Shown: positions 1 to 7,785 of the stretch, in pieces | How the letters are laid out: the number at the start of each line of letters is the position of its first letter | How positions within the stretch are numbered: position 1 is the first letter of the stretch | Assembly: GCF_003019815.1 (NCBI RefSeq) | Contig: NZ_CP027773.1 | Span: 4,056,501 to 4,120,500 of the forward strand | Source of the DNA: Variovorax sp. PMC12 | Lineage (GTDB): Bacteria > Pseudomonadota > Gammaproteobacteria > Burkholderiales > Burkholderiaceae_C | Length of the DNA: 64,000 nt | Direction: 5' to 3' | The notes under the pieces: generated by a model | Databases searched by the model: none | What the model saw: the letters and a program-made list of their open reading frames with translations, nothing else | What the model was told of the DNA's origin: nothing | Made by a program: the position numbers and the translations under genes

Positions 1-512
1 GCATCGAGGTCGCGCACCGCAACGGCCAGGCTCGCCACGCCGAGCGCGCCGTTCGCATGCACGCGCACCTCGCCCTCGGGCACGCGCAAGGCGCGCGGCG
101 TGAGGTCGCCGCACAGGAAAGGCAAGTCGGCCGAGGGCGCACGCGCCGTCTGCCAGCGCAGGCGCTCGCCGTCGGGCCGCACACGGCCACCGTCGAGCGG
201 GCCTTCGAGCAGCAGGCCGCGCTCCTTCGCATCGGCGACCGTGGCCGCGGTGTCGCGCGGCAGCAGCGCGAAGTCGACGATGCCCTCGCCGTGCTTCTGC
301 AGCAGCTGCCACCAGCGTTCGCCGGGCGAAGCTTCGCGCCATGCGATCAGCTCGAAGTAGCTGCCGTCGCCGAAAACCACCAGCGCGTTGTGGGTGGCGC
401 GGCCCGGATGGTCACCGCCGCGCAGCACGTGGAAGCCGAGCGCGCCGTAGTCGGCGATGGTGCGTTCGAGGTCGTGCACCGCAATGACGATGTGGTCGAG
501 TTTCAATGGCAT
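1..512 (-). CDS. VOC (glyoxalase-like) family protein, C-terminus cut by window edge
   Basis: About 170 codons are visible; the 3' end lies outside the window. The N-terminus reads MPLKLDHIVIAVHDLE, the usual opening of a vicinal-oxygen-chelate metal site (H7 followed by a beta strand), and a second VOC half appears to begin near residue 160 (ALGVASLAVAVRDLD). The length and two-module layout suit the Glyoxalase_3 type of VOC proteins, whose substrates are mostly unknown. It starts 31 bases after livF on the same strand, so it is probably the last gene of the liv-type operon. The ATG at 512 is the only good start before the VOC motif. Substrate cannot be told from sequence. Confidence 0.75.
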   Translation of the reverse strand, partial: MPLKLDHIVIAVHDLERTIADYGALGFHVLRGGDHPGRATHNALVVFGDGSYFELIAWREASPGERWWQLLQKHGEGIVDFALLPRDTAATVADAKERGLLLEGPLDGGRVRPDGERLRWQTARAPSADLPFLCGDLTPRALRVPEGEVRVHANGALGVASLAVAVRDLD

Positions 513-543
513 GTGTGGGTTCTCTTTGGGAGCTTTCGCTGGA

Positions 544-1392
544 TCAGGAGGCGGTGCGCGCCGCGCCCTCGCCGCCAAGGTAGGCATCGCGTATGCGCGC
601 GTCGGCCAGCAGCTCTTTCGCCGGGCCCGACAGCACGATGCGCCCGGTCTGCAGCACGTAGCCGTGGTGCGCGATCTGCAGCGCGAGGCTCGCGTTCTGC
701 TCGACCATGAACACCGACACGCCCTGTGCGTTGATGCGCGCGATGAGCTCCAGCACCTTGTCGACGTACAGCGGCGACAGGCCCATGGTCGGCTCGTCCA
801 TGCAGATGAGCCGTGGCCGGCCCATGAGCGCGCGCGCCATCGCCACCATCTGCTGTTCGCCGCCCGACAATGTGCCGGCCTGGAACTCGATGCGCTCGGC
901 CACGCGCGGGAACAGCTCGAGCATGCGTTCGAGGTCTTCGGCCACGGCCTTGCGGTCGCTGCGCGCATAAGCGCCCATCAGCAGGTTCTCGCGCACCGTC
1001 ATAGCGGGGAACAGCCTGCGCGCCTCCGGCACCGAGCCGATGCCCTTGCGGATGATCTGCGGCGTGCTCAGGCCGAGCGTGGAGGCGCCGTTGAAATTGA
1101 CTTCGCCCGAGCGCGGCTTGAGCAGCCCGAGCACGATTTTCATGGTGGTCGACTTGCCGCTGGCATTGCCGCCGAGCAGGCTGACGATCTGGCCCTTGCG
1201 CACTTCGATGTCGAGGTCGAAATGAGCCTGCACCGGGCCGTAGAAGCTGTTGATCTTCTTCAGCTGCAGCAGCGGCTTGTTCGATTCGCCTGGAGCCGGC
1301 GTGGCGGTGCGCTCCGGCAGCCCCTCGTCACCCCGGCCATCTCCCCAGAGAGGCGAAGGCGAGAGGCCCGTGCGTGCGACGGTGGCGATCAT
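544..1392 (-). CDS. livF: Branched-chain amino acid ABC transporter ATP-binding protein LivF
   Basis: Second ATPase of a LivFGHMK-type uptake system; it hydrolyses ATP on the cytoplasmic face to drive import. Visible motifs are Walker A GGNASGKST (the usual P in GPNGAGKST is absent), signature LSGGEQQ and Walker B LICMDEP followed by TMGLSP, in the order and spacing of LivF. The protein is 282 residues, about 40 longer than typical LivF (about 240). The extra N-terminal stretch includes SPSPLWGDGRGDEG, which looks like a translated palindromic repeat (about 1320-1372). The start ATG overlaps the livG stop as ATGA, and no other ATG or GTG occurs before the ABC domain. Confidence 0.93.
   Translation of the reverse strand: MIATVARTGLSPSPLWGDGRGDEGLPERTATPAPGESNKPLLQLKKINSFYGPVQAHFDLDIEVRKGQIVSLLGGNASGKSTTMKIVLGLLKPRSGEVNFNGASTLGLSTPQIIRKGIGSVPEARRLFPAMTVRENLLMGAYARSDRKAVAEDLERMLELFPRVAERIEFQAGTLSGGEQQMVAMARALMGRPRLICMDEPTMGLSPLYVDKVLELIARINAQGVSVFMVEQNASLALQIAHHGYVLQTGRIVLSGPAKELLADARIRDAYLGGEGAARTAS
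1320..1372. repeat. Palindrome-like dispersed repeat inside the 5' end of livF
   Basis: The segment reads as a CCCTCGTCACC...CTCCCCAGAGAGG...GCGAGAGG type sequence that resembles the short CT/GA-rich palindromic repeats common between genes in Burkholderiales and Xanthomonadaceae. It is translated in frame in livF, giving the atypical residues 10-23. Only one copy is present in this window, so repeat status rests on resemblance alone. Confidence 0.35.
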
Positions 1393-2231
1393 GCGGGCAC
1401 CGCCTCTGCGGCACCCACATGGCGATGGCCGAGATACGCCTCGATCACCGCCGGGTCGTTGCGTACTTCACCGGGTAGCCCTTCGGCGATCTTGCGGCCG
1501 TCGTCGAGCACGGCGACACGGTCGGAGAGCTGCATCACGAGGTCGAGCTTGTGCTCGATCAGCAGGATGGCCTGGCCCCGCGCCTTGAGGCTGCGAATGA
1601 TCTCCAGCATCTCGGCGGTCTCGCTCTCGTTCATGCCGGCGGTGGGCTCGTCGAGCAGCAGCAGGCGCGGCCGAAGCGCGAGCGCGCGCGCAATCTCCAC
1701 ACGGCGGCGGTTGGCATAAGAGAGGCTGTAGGCCGGATGGTCGATGCGCGGCGCCAGCCGTTCGCCAAACAGCGCGATGATCTCGCGTGCTTCTTCGCGC
1801 AGCGCGTCTTCCTCGCGACGCACGGCGGCGGGCTGCACCAGCGCCAGCGCAAGCTCGGCCAATGCGCCCAGGCCCGGCACGCCGCCCGCGCGCGGTTTCA
1901 CGGCGCGCAGCCGTGTGTGCGCACCGACCAGCACGTTGTCGAGCACCGAGAGGTTCGCGAACACACGCCCATGCTGGAAGGTGCGCGCCAGGCCGCGCTG
2001 CGCGAGTTGCTGCGCGGGCAGGCCGGTGATGTCTTCACCGTCGAACAGCACCCGGCCTTCATCGGGCCTGTCGAGGCCGGTGACCAGGTTGAACAGCGTG
2101 GTCTTGCCCGCGCCGTTGGGGCCGATCACGCTCAGCAGTTCGCCCTCGCCCACATGCAGGTCGACGGCATCGACGGCGGTGAGGCCGCCGAAGCGGCGCA
2201 CCAGGCCGCGTATCTCAAGCAGCGACGGCAT
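1389..2231 (-). CDS. livG: Branched-chain amino acid ABC transporter ATP-binding protein LivG
   Basis: First ATPase of the liv-type importer, 280 residues against about 255 in the family. Motifs: Walker A GPNGAGKTT near residue 38, the LivG-type signature region LSYANRRRVEIARAL, Walker B LLLLDEPTAGM with the catalytic E, and the switch histidine in LLIEHKLD. A family-typical LivG/BCA C-terminal segment (DPAVIEAYLG) is present. The start ATG overlaps the 3' end of the OsmC-like gene by 17 bases and the stop overlaps livF by ATGA, so translation of the three genes is probably coupled. Confidence 0.95.
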   Translation of the reverse strand: MPSLLEIRGLVRRFGGLTAVDAVDLHVGEGELLSVIGPNGAGKTTLFNLVTGLDRPDEGRVLFDGEDITGLPAQQLAQRGLARTFQHGRVFANLSVLDNVLVGAHTRLRAVKPRAGGVPGLGALAELALALVQPAAVRREEDALREEAREIIALFGERLAPRIDHPAYSLSYANRRRVEIARALALRPRLLLLDEPTAGMNESETAEMLEIIRSLKARGQAILLIEHKLDLVMQLSDRVAVLDDGRKIAEGLPGEVRNDPAVIEAYLGHRHVGAAEAVPA

Positions 2232-2772
2232 CGGCGGCCTTCGCCTTGGAGTTCACGAGCTTCACCTCGGCGCGGATGGCCTGCGGGTTGCGCAGCAGGT
2301 TCAGGATCGGGCAGTTGCGTTCGACCGCCTCGAACAGCGCGTCGATGTCTTCGCGGCTCGCGGGCGAATCGATGTGCACCGTGTAGCCGATCTCGTGCGG
2401 CCAGATGGGCGTCTTTTCATGGCCCGGCTTGCCGCCGCGCGGATCGATGATGCCGGTCACCTCCACCTCGAGGCTTTCGAGCGGCACCTGGCGCTCGGCC
2501 GCCTGGATCAGGAAGATGTGCGTGACGCAGGTGCCCAGCACGCCCAATTGCAGCTCGGGCGAACTGGGGCCGAGGTTGTAGCCCGCGAAGTCGGGCGGGC
2601 TGTCGCTGATGACCTGGTGGTCGCGGATGCGCAGGCGGCGCACGCCGCTGCGGCCTTCGGCCTTCACGCTGGCCTTGAGGTGCACGGGCTGCGCCGTGCC
2701 GGCCTCGACAGCGGCATTGCGTGCGAGCACGGCGGCGCGTTTCTCGGCGAGGTAGTCGTTCAGGTGGCTCAT
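2215..2772 (-). CDS. OsmC-like family protein
   Basis: 185-residue protein of the OsmC/Ohr fold, whose members usually reduce organic hydroperoxides with a pair of cysteines. Two cysteines occur in the expected contexts: GVLGTCVTHIF in the central helix and RNCPILNLL near the C-terminus, which are positions equivalent to the peroxidatic and resolving residues. The ATG at 2772 is followed by MSHLNDYLAEKRAAV. The gene sits between livM and livG in the transport operon, unusual company for a peroxidase-type protein; it may act on the transported compound or a by-product. Substrate unknown. Confidence 0.85.
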   Translation of the reverse strand: MSHLNDYLAEKRAAVLARNAAVEAGTAQPVHLKASVKAEGRSGVRRLRIRDHQVISDSPPDFAGYNLGPSSPELQLGVLGTCVTHIFLIQAAERQVPLESLEVEVTGIIDPRGGKPGHEKTPIWPHEIGYTVHIDSPASREDIDALFEAVERNCPILNLLRNPQAIRAEVKLVNSKAKAADAVAA

Positions 2773-2786
2773 GGTGTGGTGTTCTT

Positions 2787-3560
2787 TCAGACAGTGCCCA
2801 GCAGGCCTTGCGGGCGAAAACGAATCAGCAGGAGCAGCGCGACGCCGTAGATCAGCATGCGGTACTCGGCCGTCACGCGGAACAGCTCCGGCAGGCTCAC
2901 GAGCGCGACCGCCCCCAGCAGCGCGCCGCTGATGTTCCCGAGGCCGCCGAGGATCACCATCGTCAGCGCGAGGATCGAGATCTGCGAGCCGAAGGTCTCG
3001 TGGTTGATGTACGAATACATGTGCGCGGTGAAGGCGCCGCTCACGCCGGCCGCGAAGCCGCCGAAGCCGAAGGCCAGCGCCTTGTAGCGGTCGGGGCTCA
3101 CGCCGTAGGCGCGCGCCGCCACTTCGTCTTCGCGCACGGCGCGGAAGGTGCGGCCCAGGTGCGAACGCAACAGGCGCCACTGCAGCAGCGCAAGAAGCAC
3201 CATCGCACCGAAGGAAGCCCAGTAGATGGCCTGGTTCGACGAAGCATCGCGCCCGAACAGCGACAGCGGCGGAATGCCCGACACGCCGATGGGCCCGTGC
3301 GTGAGGCTCTCCCAGTTGAGGATGGTGAGCGCCACGATCTCGCCGATGCCCAGCGTGGCGATCGACACGTAGTGGCCGCGCAGCCTGAACGCCGGAAAGA
3401 TGAGCGCGGTGCCGATCAGCGAAGTGAGGATGCCCGCGAGCACGATGCCCGTGCCTACCGGCAGGTGCAGGTCGAGCACCAGCAGCGACGACGCATACGC
3501 GCCGATGGCCAGCAGCCCCGCATGGCCGAGCGAGATCTGCCCGATGGTGCCGGCCACCAA
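2787..3560 (-). CDS. livM: LivM-type permease, downstream half of an apparently interrupted LivH-LivM fusion
   Basis: Integral membrane permease of the LivM family with the signature GTIGQISLGHAG near the N-terminus and, further on, the cytoplasmic EAA-like loop (RAVREDEVAARAYGVSPDRYKALAFGFGG) that contacts the ATPases. The first possible start is TTG at 3560, but the frame is open without a break up to a TAG at 3591-3593, and the residues between (LYGALALSLTLV) are normal LivM sequence. LivM's first transmembrane helix is encoded before that TAG, at the end of the LivH frame. No ribosome binding site is visible. It is either a fusion gene carrying a nonsense codon, a sequencing error, or two genuinely separate chains. 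Confidence 0.7.
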   Translation of the reverse strand: MVAGTIGQISLGHAGLLAIGAYASSLLVLDLHLPVGTGIVLAGILTSLIGTALIFPAFRLRGHYVSIATLGIGEIVALTILNWESLTHGPIGVSGIPPLSLFGRDASSNQAIYWASFGAMVLLALLQWRLLRSHLGRTFRAVREDEVAARAYGVSPDRYKALAFGFGGFAAGVSGAFTAHMYSYINHETFGSQISILALTMVILGGLGNISGALLGAVALVSLPELFRVTAEYRMLIYGVALLLLIRFRPQGLLGTV

Positions 3561-3590
3561 GGTGAGGCTGAGCGCCAGCGCACCGTAGAG

Positions 3591-4616
3591 CTATGCGTTG
3601 GTGAGCGTCTGCAGCAGGTACGGCGAAGGATCGAAGAGCGGCAATGCCACGGCCGCCGCGAACACCGCGGCGAGCACGCGGCGCGGTATGTGCCACGGCT
3701 TGCTCGGCGCGATGAAGGTGCCGGTCAGCGGCTCTGGCGGCAGCGCGCGCTTGCGCCCGAACAGGCCGTTCGGCTTCCACACCAGGATGACCAGCAGCAG
3801 CGCGAAGGCGAAGAGGTTGCGGTACGGCGTGCCGAGGATGGCCACGCCATAGCTTTCGATCAACCCCAGCAGCAGGCTGCCGACGATGGCCCCCGGCACG
3901 TTGCCCACGCCGCCGACCACGGTGGCGACCACGCCCTTGAGCGTGGCCTGGAAGCTCATCGCCGGGCTTATGTTGTTGTAGTACATGCCCACCAGCAGGC
4001 CCGAGAGCCCGCCCAGCGCCGCGGCGATGGCGAACACGGTCTGGTTCACGCGATCGACGTCCACGCCCATCTGCTGCGCCGCGTCGCGGTCTTGCGCGGT
4101 GGCGCGCACGGCCCAGCCGAGTTTGGTGAAACGCAGGAAGACGAACAGCACGGCCGCGCTCGCGACGCCGATGCCCGCAATGAGGATGTCGAGCGCGCCG
4201 ATGGTGCCGGTGCCGATCTGCAGCCGCCAGTCGGGCAGCTGCGTGGGCAGCGAGCGCGGGTCGGGGCTGAACACCAGCTGCACGAGGATGTCGAGCACGA
4301 AGCTGATGCCGATGGTGGCCAGCAGCGGCGCAATGCGAGCTGCGCCCTGCAGCGGCCGCAGGCCCACGCGCTCGATCAGCATGCCGAGCGCGCCGGAGCC
4401 CAGCACCACCAGCAGGATGGTCACGGGCAGCGGCGTATGCAGGTAGGTGATCGACGCCCAGCCGATGTACGCGCCCACCGTGTACACCGAGCCGTGCGCG
4501 AAGTTGATGAGGTGCGAGACACCGAAGATCAACGCGAGCCCGACCGCCAGCAACGCGTAGATGTTGCCGATGATCAGGCCGTTGACCGTGTAGTCGAAGA
4601 AGGAGGTGAAGCTCAT
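3591..4616 (-). CDS. livH: LivH-type permease carrying the first helix of LivM at its C-terminus
   Basis: Permease of the LivH family: N-terminal [28 protein letters not shown], and the EAA-like loop [20 protein letters not shown]. It is 341 residues, against about 290 for LivH. The extra C-terminal 50 residues after [10 protein letters not shown] contain a hydrophobic helix ([15 protein letters not shown]) and the segment [10 protein letters not shown], which is the usual beginning of LivM. This ends in TAG at 3591-3593, after which the same frame continues into LivM. The start ATG at 4616 lies 3 bases after the binding protein stop, so the genes are one transcript. Confidence 0.88.
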   Translation of the reverse strand: MSFTSFFDYTVNGLIIGNIYALLAVGLALIFGVSHLINFAHGSVYTVGAYIGWASITYLHTPLPVTILLVVLGSGALGMLIERVGLRPLQGAARIAPLLATIGISFVLDILVQLVFSPDPRSLPTQLPDWRLQIGTGTIGALDILIAGIGVASAAVLFVFLRFTKLGWAVRATAQDRDAAQQMGVDVDRVNQTVFAIAAALGGLSGLLVGMYYNNISPAMSFQATLKGVVATVVGGVGNVPGAIVGSLLLGLIESYGVAILGTPYRNLFAFALLLVILVWKPNGLFGRKRALPPEPLTGTFIAPSKPWHIPRRVLAAVFAAAVALPLFDPSPYLLQTLTNA

Positions 4617-4619
4617 CGG

Positions 4620-5801
4620 CTACCTGGCCGCGGCAAGCGCTGCCTTCTCGTCCAGCTGCGCCCACTTGCCGTCCTTCACGACTAGATTCACGCTCTTCAC
4701 GCCGATGATCCGCCGCGTCTGCGCATCGAAGCTGGCCTTGCCGAAGATCACGCTCGGCACGTCCTTGATCTTGTAGAACGCGTCGCGCACGGCCTTGCGA
4801 TCGGCATTCGCGCCGGCCTGGCGCAGCGCGGCGGCGGCGTACACCACGGCGTCGTAGGCGTAGGCATTGAACGCGTCGGGCTCCTTGCCGTACCTGGCGC
4901 GGAAGCTCTTCACGAAGTCCTGCACCTCGGTGCGCGGCTCGTCCGGATAGAACGCAGTGTTGGTGAAGATGCCGTTCACCGCCGCGCCGCCCAGCTCGAT
5001 GAACTTCGGCGAATACACCGAGCCCACCGCGGCGATGGGCTGCCTGAGCCCCACGCTGCGTACCTGGCCCGCGATGAGCGCGCCGTCGGGGTAGTAGGAG
5101 ATGAGCACCAGCCCGTCGGGGTTGGCGTCGCGCACGCGCACCAGCGTCGAGCGGAAGTCCTTCTCGTCGGGCTGGTAGCCCTCGGCGATGGCGACCTGCG
5201 CGCCGCGCTCCTGGGCGGCCTTCACGAGCACGTCCTTGCTGGTGCGGCCCCAGTCGGTGTTGAGGTAGAGCACCGCGATGCGCTTGAAGCCCAGCGTCTT
5301 CACCGCGAGTTCGGCCAGCAGCGGCTGTGCATCGGCCTGGCTGATGGAAGGACTCCAGATGTAGTCGCCGCCCTTGGTGAAGTCGGGGTGCGAGTTGGTA
5401 AAGCCGAGTTGCACCAGGCCTGCGCGCTGGTAGATGGGTGATGCCGCCATCGAGGCCGGGCTGGAGAAGTCGCCGAGCTCGATGAGCACGCGCTTGTCGT
5501 TCACCAGCTTCTGCGCGATGGCCACCGACTGGCGCGGATCGCTCTGGCTGTCCTCGAAGCTGTAGGCCAGCGGACGTCCATGGATGCCGCCCTGCGCATT
5601 GATGTGCTCCAGCGCAAGGTCGAAGCCGGCCTTCCACTGCGCGCCGTACTGCGCGTTCTGCCCGGTGAGCGGACCGCTCACGCCGAACCACACGGGATCG
5701 CCCGTGGCGGGCGCGGCCAGGGCGGCGAGCGGCGCGGCCAGCAGGGCAGCGGAAAGAACGGCCACATGGCGCAGGAAGCGGTGGCGGGAAAGCAGCGGCA
5801 T
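4620..5801 (-). CDS. Branched-chain amino acid type ABC transporter substrate-binding protein
   Basis: Periplasmic binding protein (LivK/Peripla_BP_6 family), 393 residues. A Sec signal peptide is clear: MPLLSRHRFLRHVAVLSAAL, then a hydrophobic stretch ending ALA before APATGDP. The mature part has family features such as GVSGPLTGQNAQYG, GDFSSPASMAASPIYQRAGL and the hinge-region YAYDAVVYAAAAL. I chose the ATG at 5801 because the upstream in-frame stretch lacks signal-peptide character. It heads the operon (binding protein, permeases, OsmC, ATPases, VOC). The ligand may be a branched-chain amino acid, amide or aromatic acid; the sequence does not decide. Confidence 0.92.
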   Translation of the reverse strand: MPLLSRHRFLRHVAVLSAALLAAPLAALAAPATGDPVWFGVSGPLTGQNAQYGAQWKAGFDLALEHINAQGGIHGRPLAYSFEDSQSDPRQSVAIAQKLVNDKRVLIELGDFSSPASMAASPIYQRAGLVQLGFTNSHPDFTKGGDYIWSPSISQADAQPLLAELAVKTLGFKRIAVLYLNTDWGRTSKDVLVKAAQERGAQVAIAEGYQPDEKDFRSTLVRVRDANPDGLVLISYYPDGALIAGQVRSVGLRQPIAAVGSVYSPKFIELGGAAVNGIFTNTAFYPDEPRTEVQDFVKSFRARYGKEPDAFNAYAYDAVVYAAAALRQAGANADRKAVRDAFYKIKDVPSVIFGKASFDAQTRRIIGVKSVNLVVKDGKWAQLDEKAALAAAR

Positions 5802-5964
5802 GGTGTCGGGCCCCGGTCGGTGATGAAGAATGAAGATGCAGGGCCGCGATTCTTCGCCTGCCCCCTTCGCCGGGGAACGAACAAAAACGGGGAGGCTTAT
5901 GCGCTTTCCGAGAAAAGGGGCAAGCGCCACGGCAGCTCGCGGCGGCGATTAAGCTGCGCGCAGC

Positions 5965-6603
5965 ATGAAGCGAAGACACCTCCTCCACCTGCTGGCCGGC
6001 GTGCCCGCCGTGGCAGCACTGGCTGCCTGCGGCAGGCGCAAGGCATCCTCCAACGCATTGAAGCCAGGCGCCCGCGTGCTGGCGCTGGGCGACAGCCTGA
6101 CCTACGGCTACGGCGCGCCGACCGACGCGTCATGGCCCGTGAAGCTGGGCGAGATCACGGGCTGGCAGATCGACAACGAGGGCGTCAACGGAGACACCTC
6201 GGCGGGCGCGCTGCAGCGGCTGCCAGGGCTGCTGAATGGCTCGAGCTACGACGCGATCCTGATCGGCATCGGCGGCAACGACATGCTGCGCGGCGTGTCG
6301 TCCGCAGCCACGCGCGACAACCTGGCGGCGCTGATCGACTTGGCACGCGCGCACACGCCGCATGTCGCGGTGCTGGCCACGCCGACACCCGACGCGGTGC
6401 GCGCGTTCGTCGGCTCGCTCAGCGATGCGCCGTTCTATGAAGAGGTAGCGAAGTCGGGGCAGGCGCTGCTGCTCGCCAATGTGTATTCGAGCGTGCTGTC
6501 GGATGCATCGCTGCGCTCCGACCGCATCCATGCCAATGCACGAGGCTATGAAAAGGTCGCGCAGCTGCTGGCGGACCAGTTGAAGGCCGCGGGCTGGCGC
6601 TGA
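5965..6603 (+). CDS. SGNH/GDSL esterase lipoprotein (TesA-like arylesterase)
   Basis: 212-residue SGNH hydrolase. The N-terminus has a lipobox (AALAAC with C22), so it is probably a lipoprotein rather than a soluble periplasmic TesA. Block I is ALGDSLTYGYG with nucleophile S44, block II has G near residue 73 (NEGVNGDT), block III is GIGGNDMLRG with N105, and block V is SDRIHAN with D186 and H189. The family cleaves acyl esters, thioesters or lysophospholipids. It is divergent from the transport operon, with 163 bases between the start codons, and meets the CYTH gene end to end without a gap. Confidence 0.9.
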   Translation: MKRRHLLHLLAGVPAVAALAACGRRKASSNALKPGARVLALGDSLTYGYGAPTDASWPVKLGEITGWQIDNEGVNGDTSAGALQRLPGLLNGSSYDAILIGIGGNDMLRGVSSAATRDNLAALIDLARAHTPHVAVLATPTPDAVRAFVGSLSDAPFYEEVAKSGQALLLANVYSSVLSDASLRSDRIHANARGYEKVAQLLADQLKAAGWR

Positions 6604-7125
6604 TCAGGCGGCGTCGTTCAGAAGATCGACGTAGGCGCCCTGCACCAGCTGGTCGGTGCCCACGCCCAGTCGCGCCATGAGCGCATGCGCCTGCGCGATG
6701 CCGGCTTCGGCGGACTCGCCCTCTTCCAGCACCACTTCGAGCTCGAGGAATTCGCCGAGGCCTTCGACGCGGTCGAGGTGCACGCGTGTGCGGCCCACGA
6801 TGAACAGCCGGCGCTGCTTGCGCACGCGGCCCGCCTGCCCCCATGCGAGCGTGAGCGATTCGCGCAGCACGTCGGGCGTGGTGCAGGGCGTGATCAGGTA
6901 GAACGATTCCTTGGGGCCCGCGCTGTTGGCGCGGCGGTAGAAGATCAGCTCGGCGCGGTCGGGCTCGAAGGTGCGCAGCTTGAGGCGGTCGGCGCTGTCG
7001 TTGCAGCGGAAGAAGGTGTCGTCCTGTGCGATCTCTGTGGGGCCCTTGTCGGCCAGTGTTTCGGCGATGGCTGCCACGCGTTCGATGCTTTCGATGCGGG
7101 CCTTGTTCTCGATGTTTCTTGCCAT
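6604..7125 (-). CDS. CYTH domain protein (class IV adenylate cyclase / thiamine triphosphatase-like)
   Basis: 173 residues. CYTH proteins bind triphosphates in a beta tunnel; the diagnostic N-terminal ExExK-like strand appears here as ARNIENKARIES, and further acidic and basic strand residues are seen in RLKLRTFE, ELIFYRRA and GEFLELEVVLEEGE. The last is typical of the CyaB/class IV type. The start at 7125 (MARNIENKARIES) is chosen over an upstream in-frame methionine because the CYTH motif begins directly after it. It could be an adenylate cyclase, a tripolyphosphatase or a thiamine triphosphatase; context does not decide. Confidence 0.8.
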   Translation of the reverse strand: MARNIENKARIESIERVAAIAETLADKGPTEIAQDDTFFRCNDSADRLKLRTFEPDRAELIFYRRANSAGPKESFYLITPCTTPDVLRESLTLAWGQAGRVRKQRRLFIVGRTRVHLDRVEGLGEFLELEVVLEEGESAEAGIAQAHALMARLGVGTDQLVQGAYVDLLNDAA

Positions 7126-7160
7126 TGGTTTTGTGCCTTCGGGTTTTGGTCCGGTGGTGC

Positions 7161-7258
7161 GTGCGAATGGCACCGGGTGCTCCCCTCCGCGAATGTCCCC
7201 CGGGGCTGCGCCCCTCCTCCTTTATTTCGCTGCGGGGAGCACCCGGTGCCACTCGCAC
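7161..7258 (+). repeat. Structured repeat, copy 1 (25-bp inverted arms around a 48-base core)
   Basis: Arms at 7161-7185 and 7234-7258 are inverted repeats of each other with one mismatch. The core between them includes GAATGTCCCCCGG and CTCCTCCTTTATTTCGCTGC. The same core occurs in the opposite orientation at 7327-7372, but with different arm sequences. It lies in the roughly 300-base gap upstream of the CYTH gene. Confidence 0.85.
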
Positions 7259-7301
7259 TTGGGCGCGGCGTTGGTGTTGGCCGCACGAGCGCTGCGTCCA
7301 T

Positions 7302-7397
7302 CGATCACGACGGCGGGGTGCCTTGCGCAGCGAAATAAAGGAGGAGGCCGCAGGCCGGGGGACATTCGCGGAGCAAGGTACCCCGTCGGCGTGATCG
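7302..7397 (-). repeat. Structured repeat, copy 2 (same core, different self-complementary arms)
   Basis: Arms at 7302-7326 and 7373-7397 pair with three mismatches. The 46-base core (7327-7372) is the reverse complement of the copy 1 core except around its GC-rich centre. The arms begin GATCACG and end GCCTTGC, unlike copy 1 arms (GTGCGAATGG...GTGCTCCCC). Conserved core with changed but still paired stems suggests that the fold, rather than the stem sequence, is maintained. Confidence 0.85.
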
Positions 7398-7425
7398 CTC
7401 CCCGAACTGGATCAGTGCTCAGCGA

Positions 7426-7785
7426 TCAAGGCGCGCTGCCCTGAGGCCCCACAGGCGGTGGCGCGGCACGGCCACTGGAACCCGGCGAAAGCTTGCGTCC
7501 AAAGGCCTCGCCGACGTTGCGCACCGGACGGCTGGCTTTTTCAGATACGTTGTTGACGCCGCGCCTGGTGGCTGCGTCTGCACGGTCGATGCCCCGGCCC
7601 GCCGCGTTGGTGCCGCGCTGCACGCTGCCCACCACCTTGCCGCCGCGCGACGGCTGCTTGAGCGTGTGGGCGCGCTGTGCCTTGGGCGGGTTGTCGGCGC
7701 TCTGGGCCTGCGCGGCGACAGGCAGCCAGAGCGCGGCGGCCATCGCCACGGCGAACGATGCACTGACGGTGTTCGGGAATTTCAT
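7426..7785 (-). CDS. Small secreted protein of unknown function
   Basis: 119 residues. A Sec signal peptide is visible (MKFPNTVSASFAVAMAAALW, ending VAAQAQS). The mature part is rich in Arg, Gly, Ser and Pro (QPSRGGKVVGSVQRGTNAAG, RPVRNVGEAFGRKL) and has no recognised domain; it is probably disordered and basic. Its ATG overlaps the stop of the cobalamin adenosyltransferase gene as ATGA, so the two are cotranslated. I do not recognise a family and assign no function. Confidence 0.75.
   Translation of the reverse strand: MKFPNTVSASFAVAMAAALWLPVAAQAQSADNPPKAQRAHTLKQPSRGGKVVGSVQRGTNAAGRGIDRADAATRRGVNNVSEKASRPVRNVGEAFGRKLSPGSSGRAAPPPVGPQGSAP

Noticed and set aside
2215..5988. A 1257-codon open frame on the minus strand
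   Set aside because: Only its last 185 codons (the OsmC-like gene) look like protein; the rest is Arg/Ala-rich out-of-frame sequence opposite or beside the liv genes, as expected in high-GC DNA.
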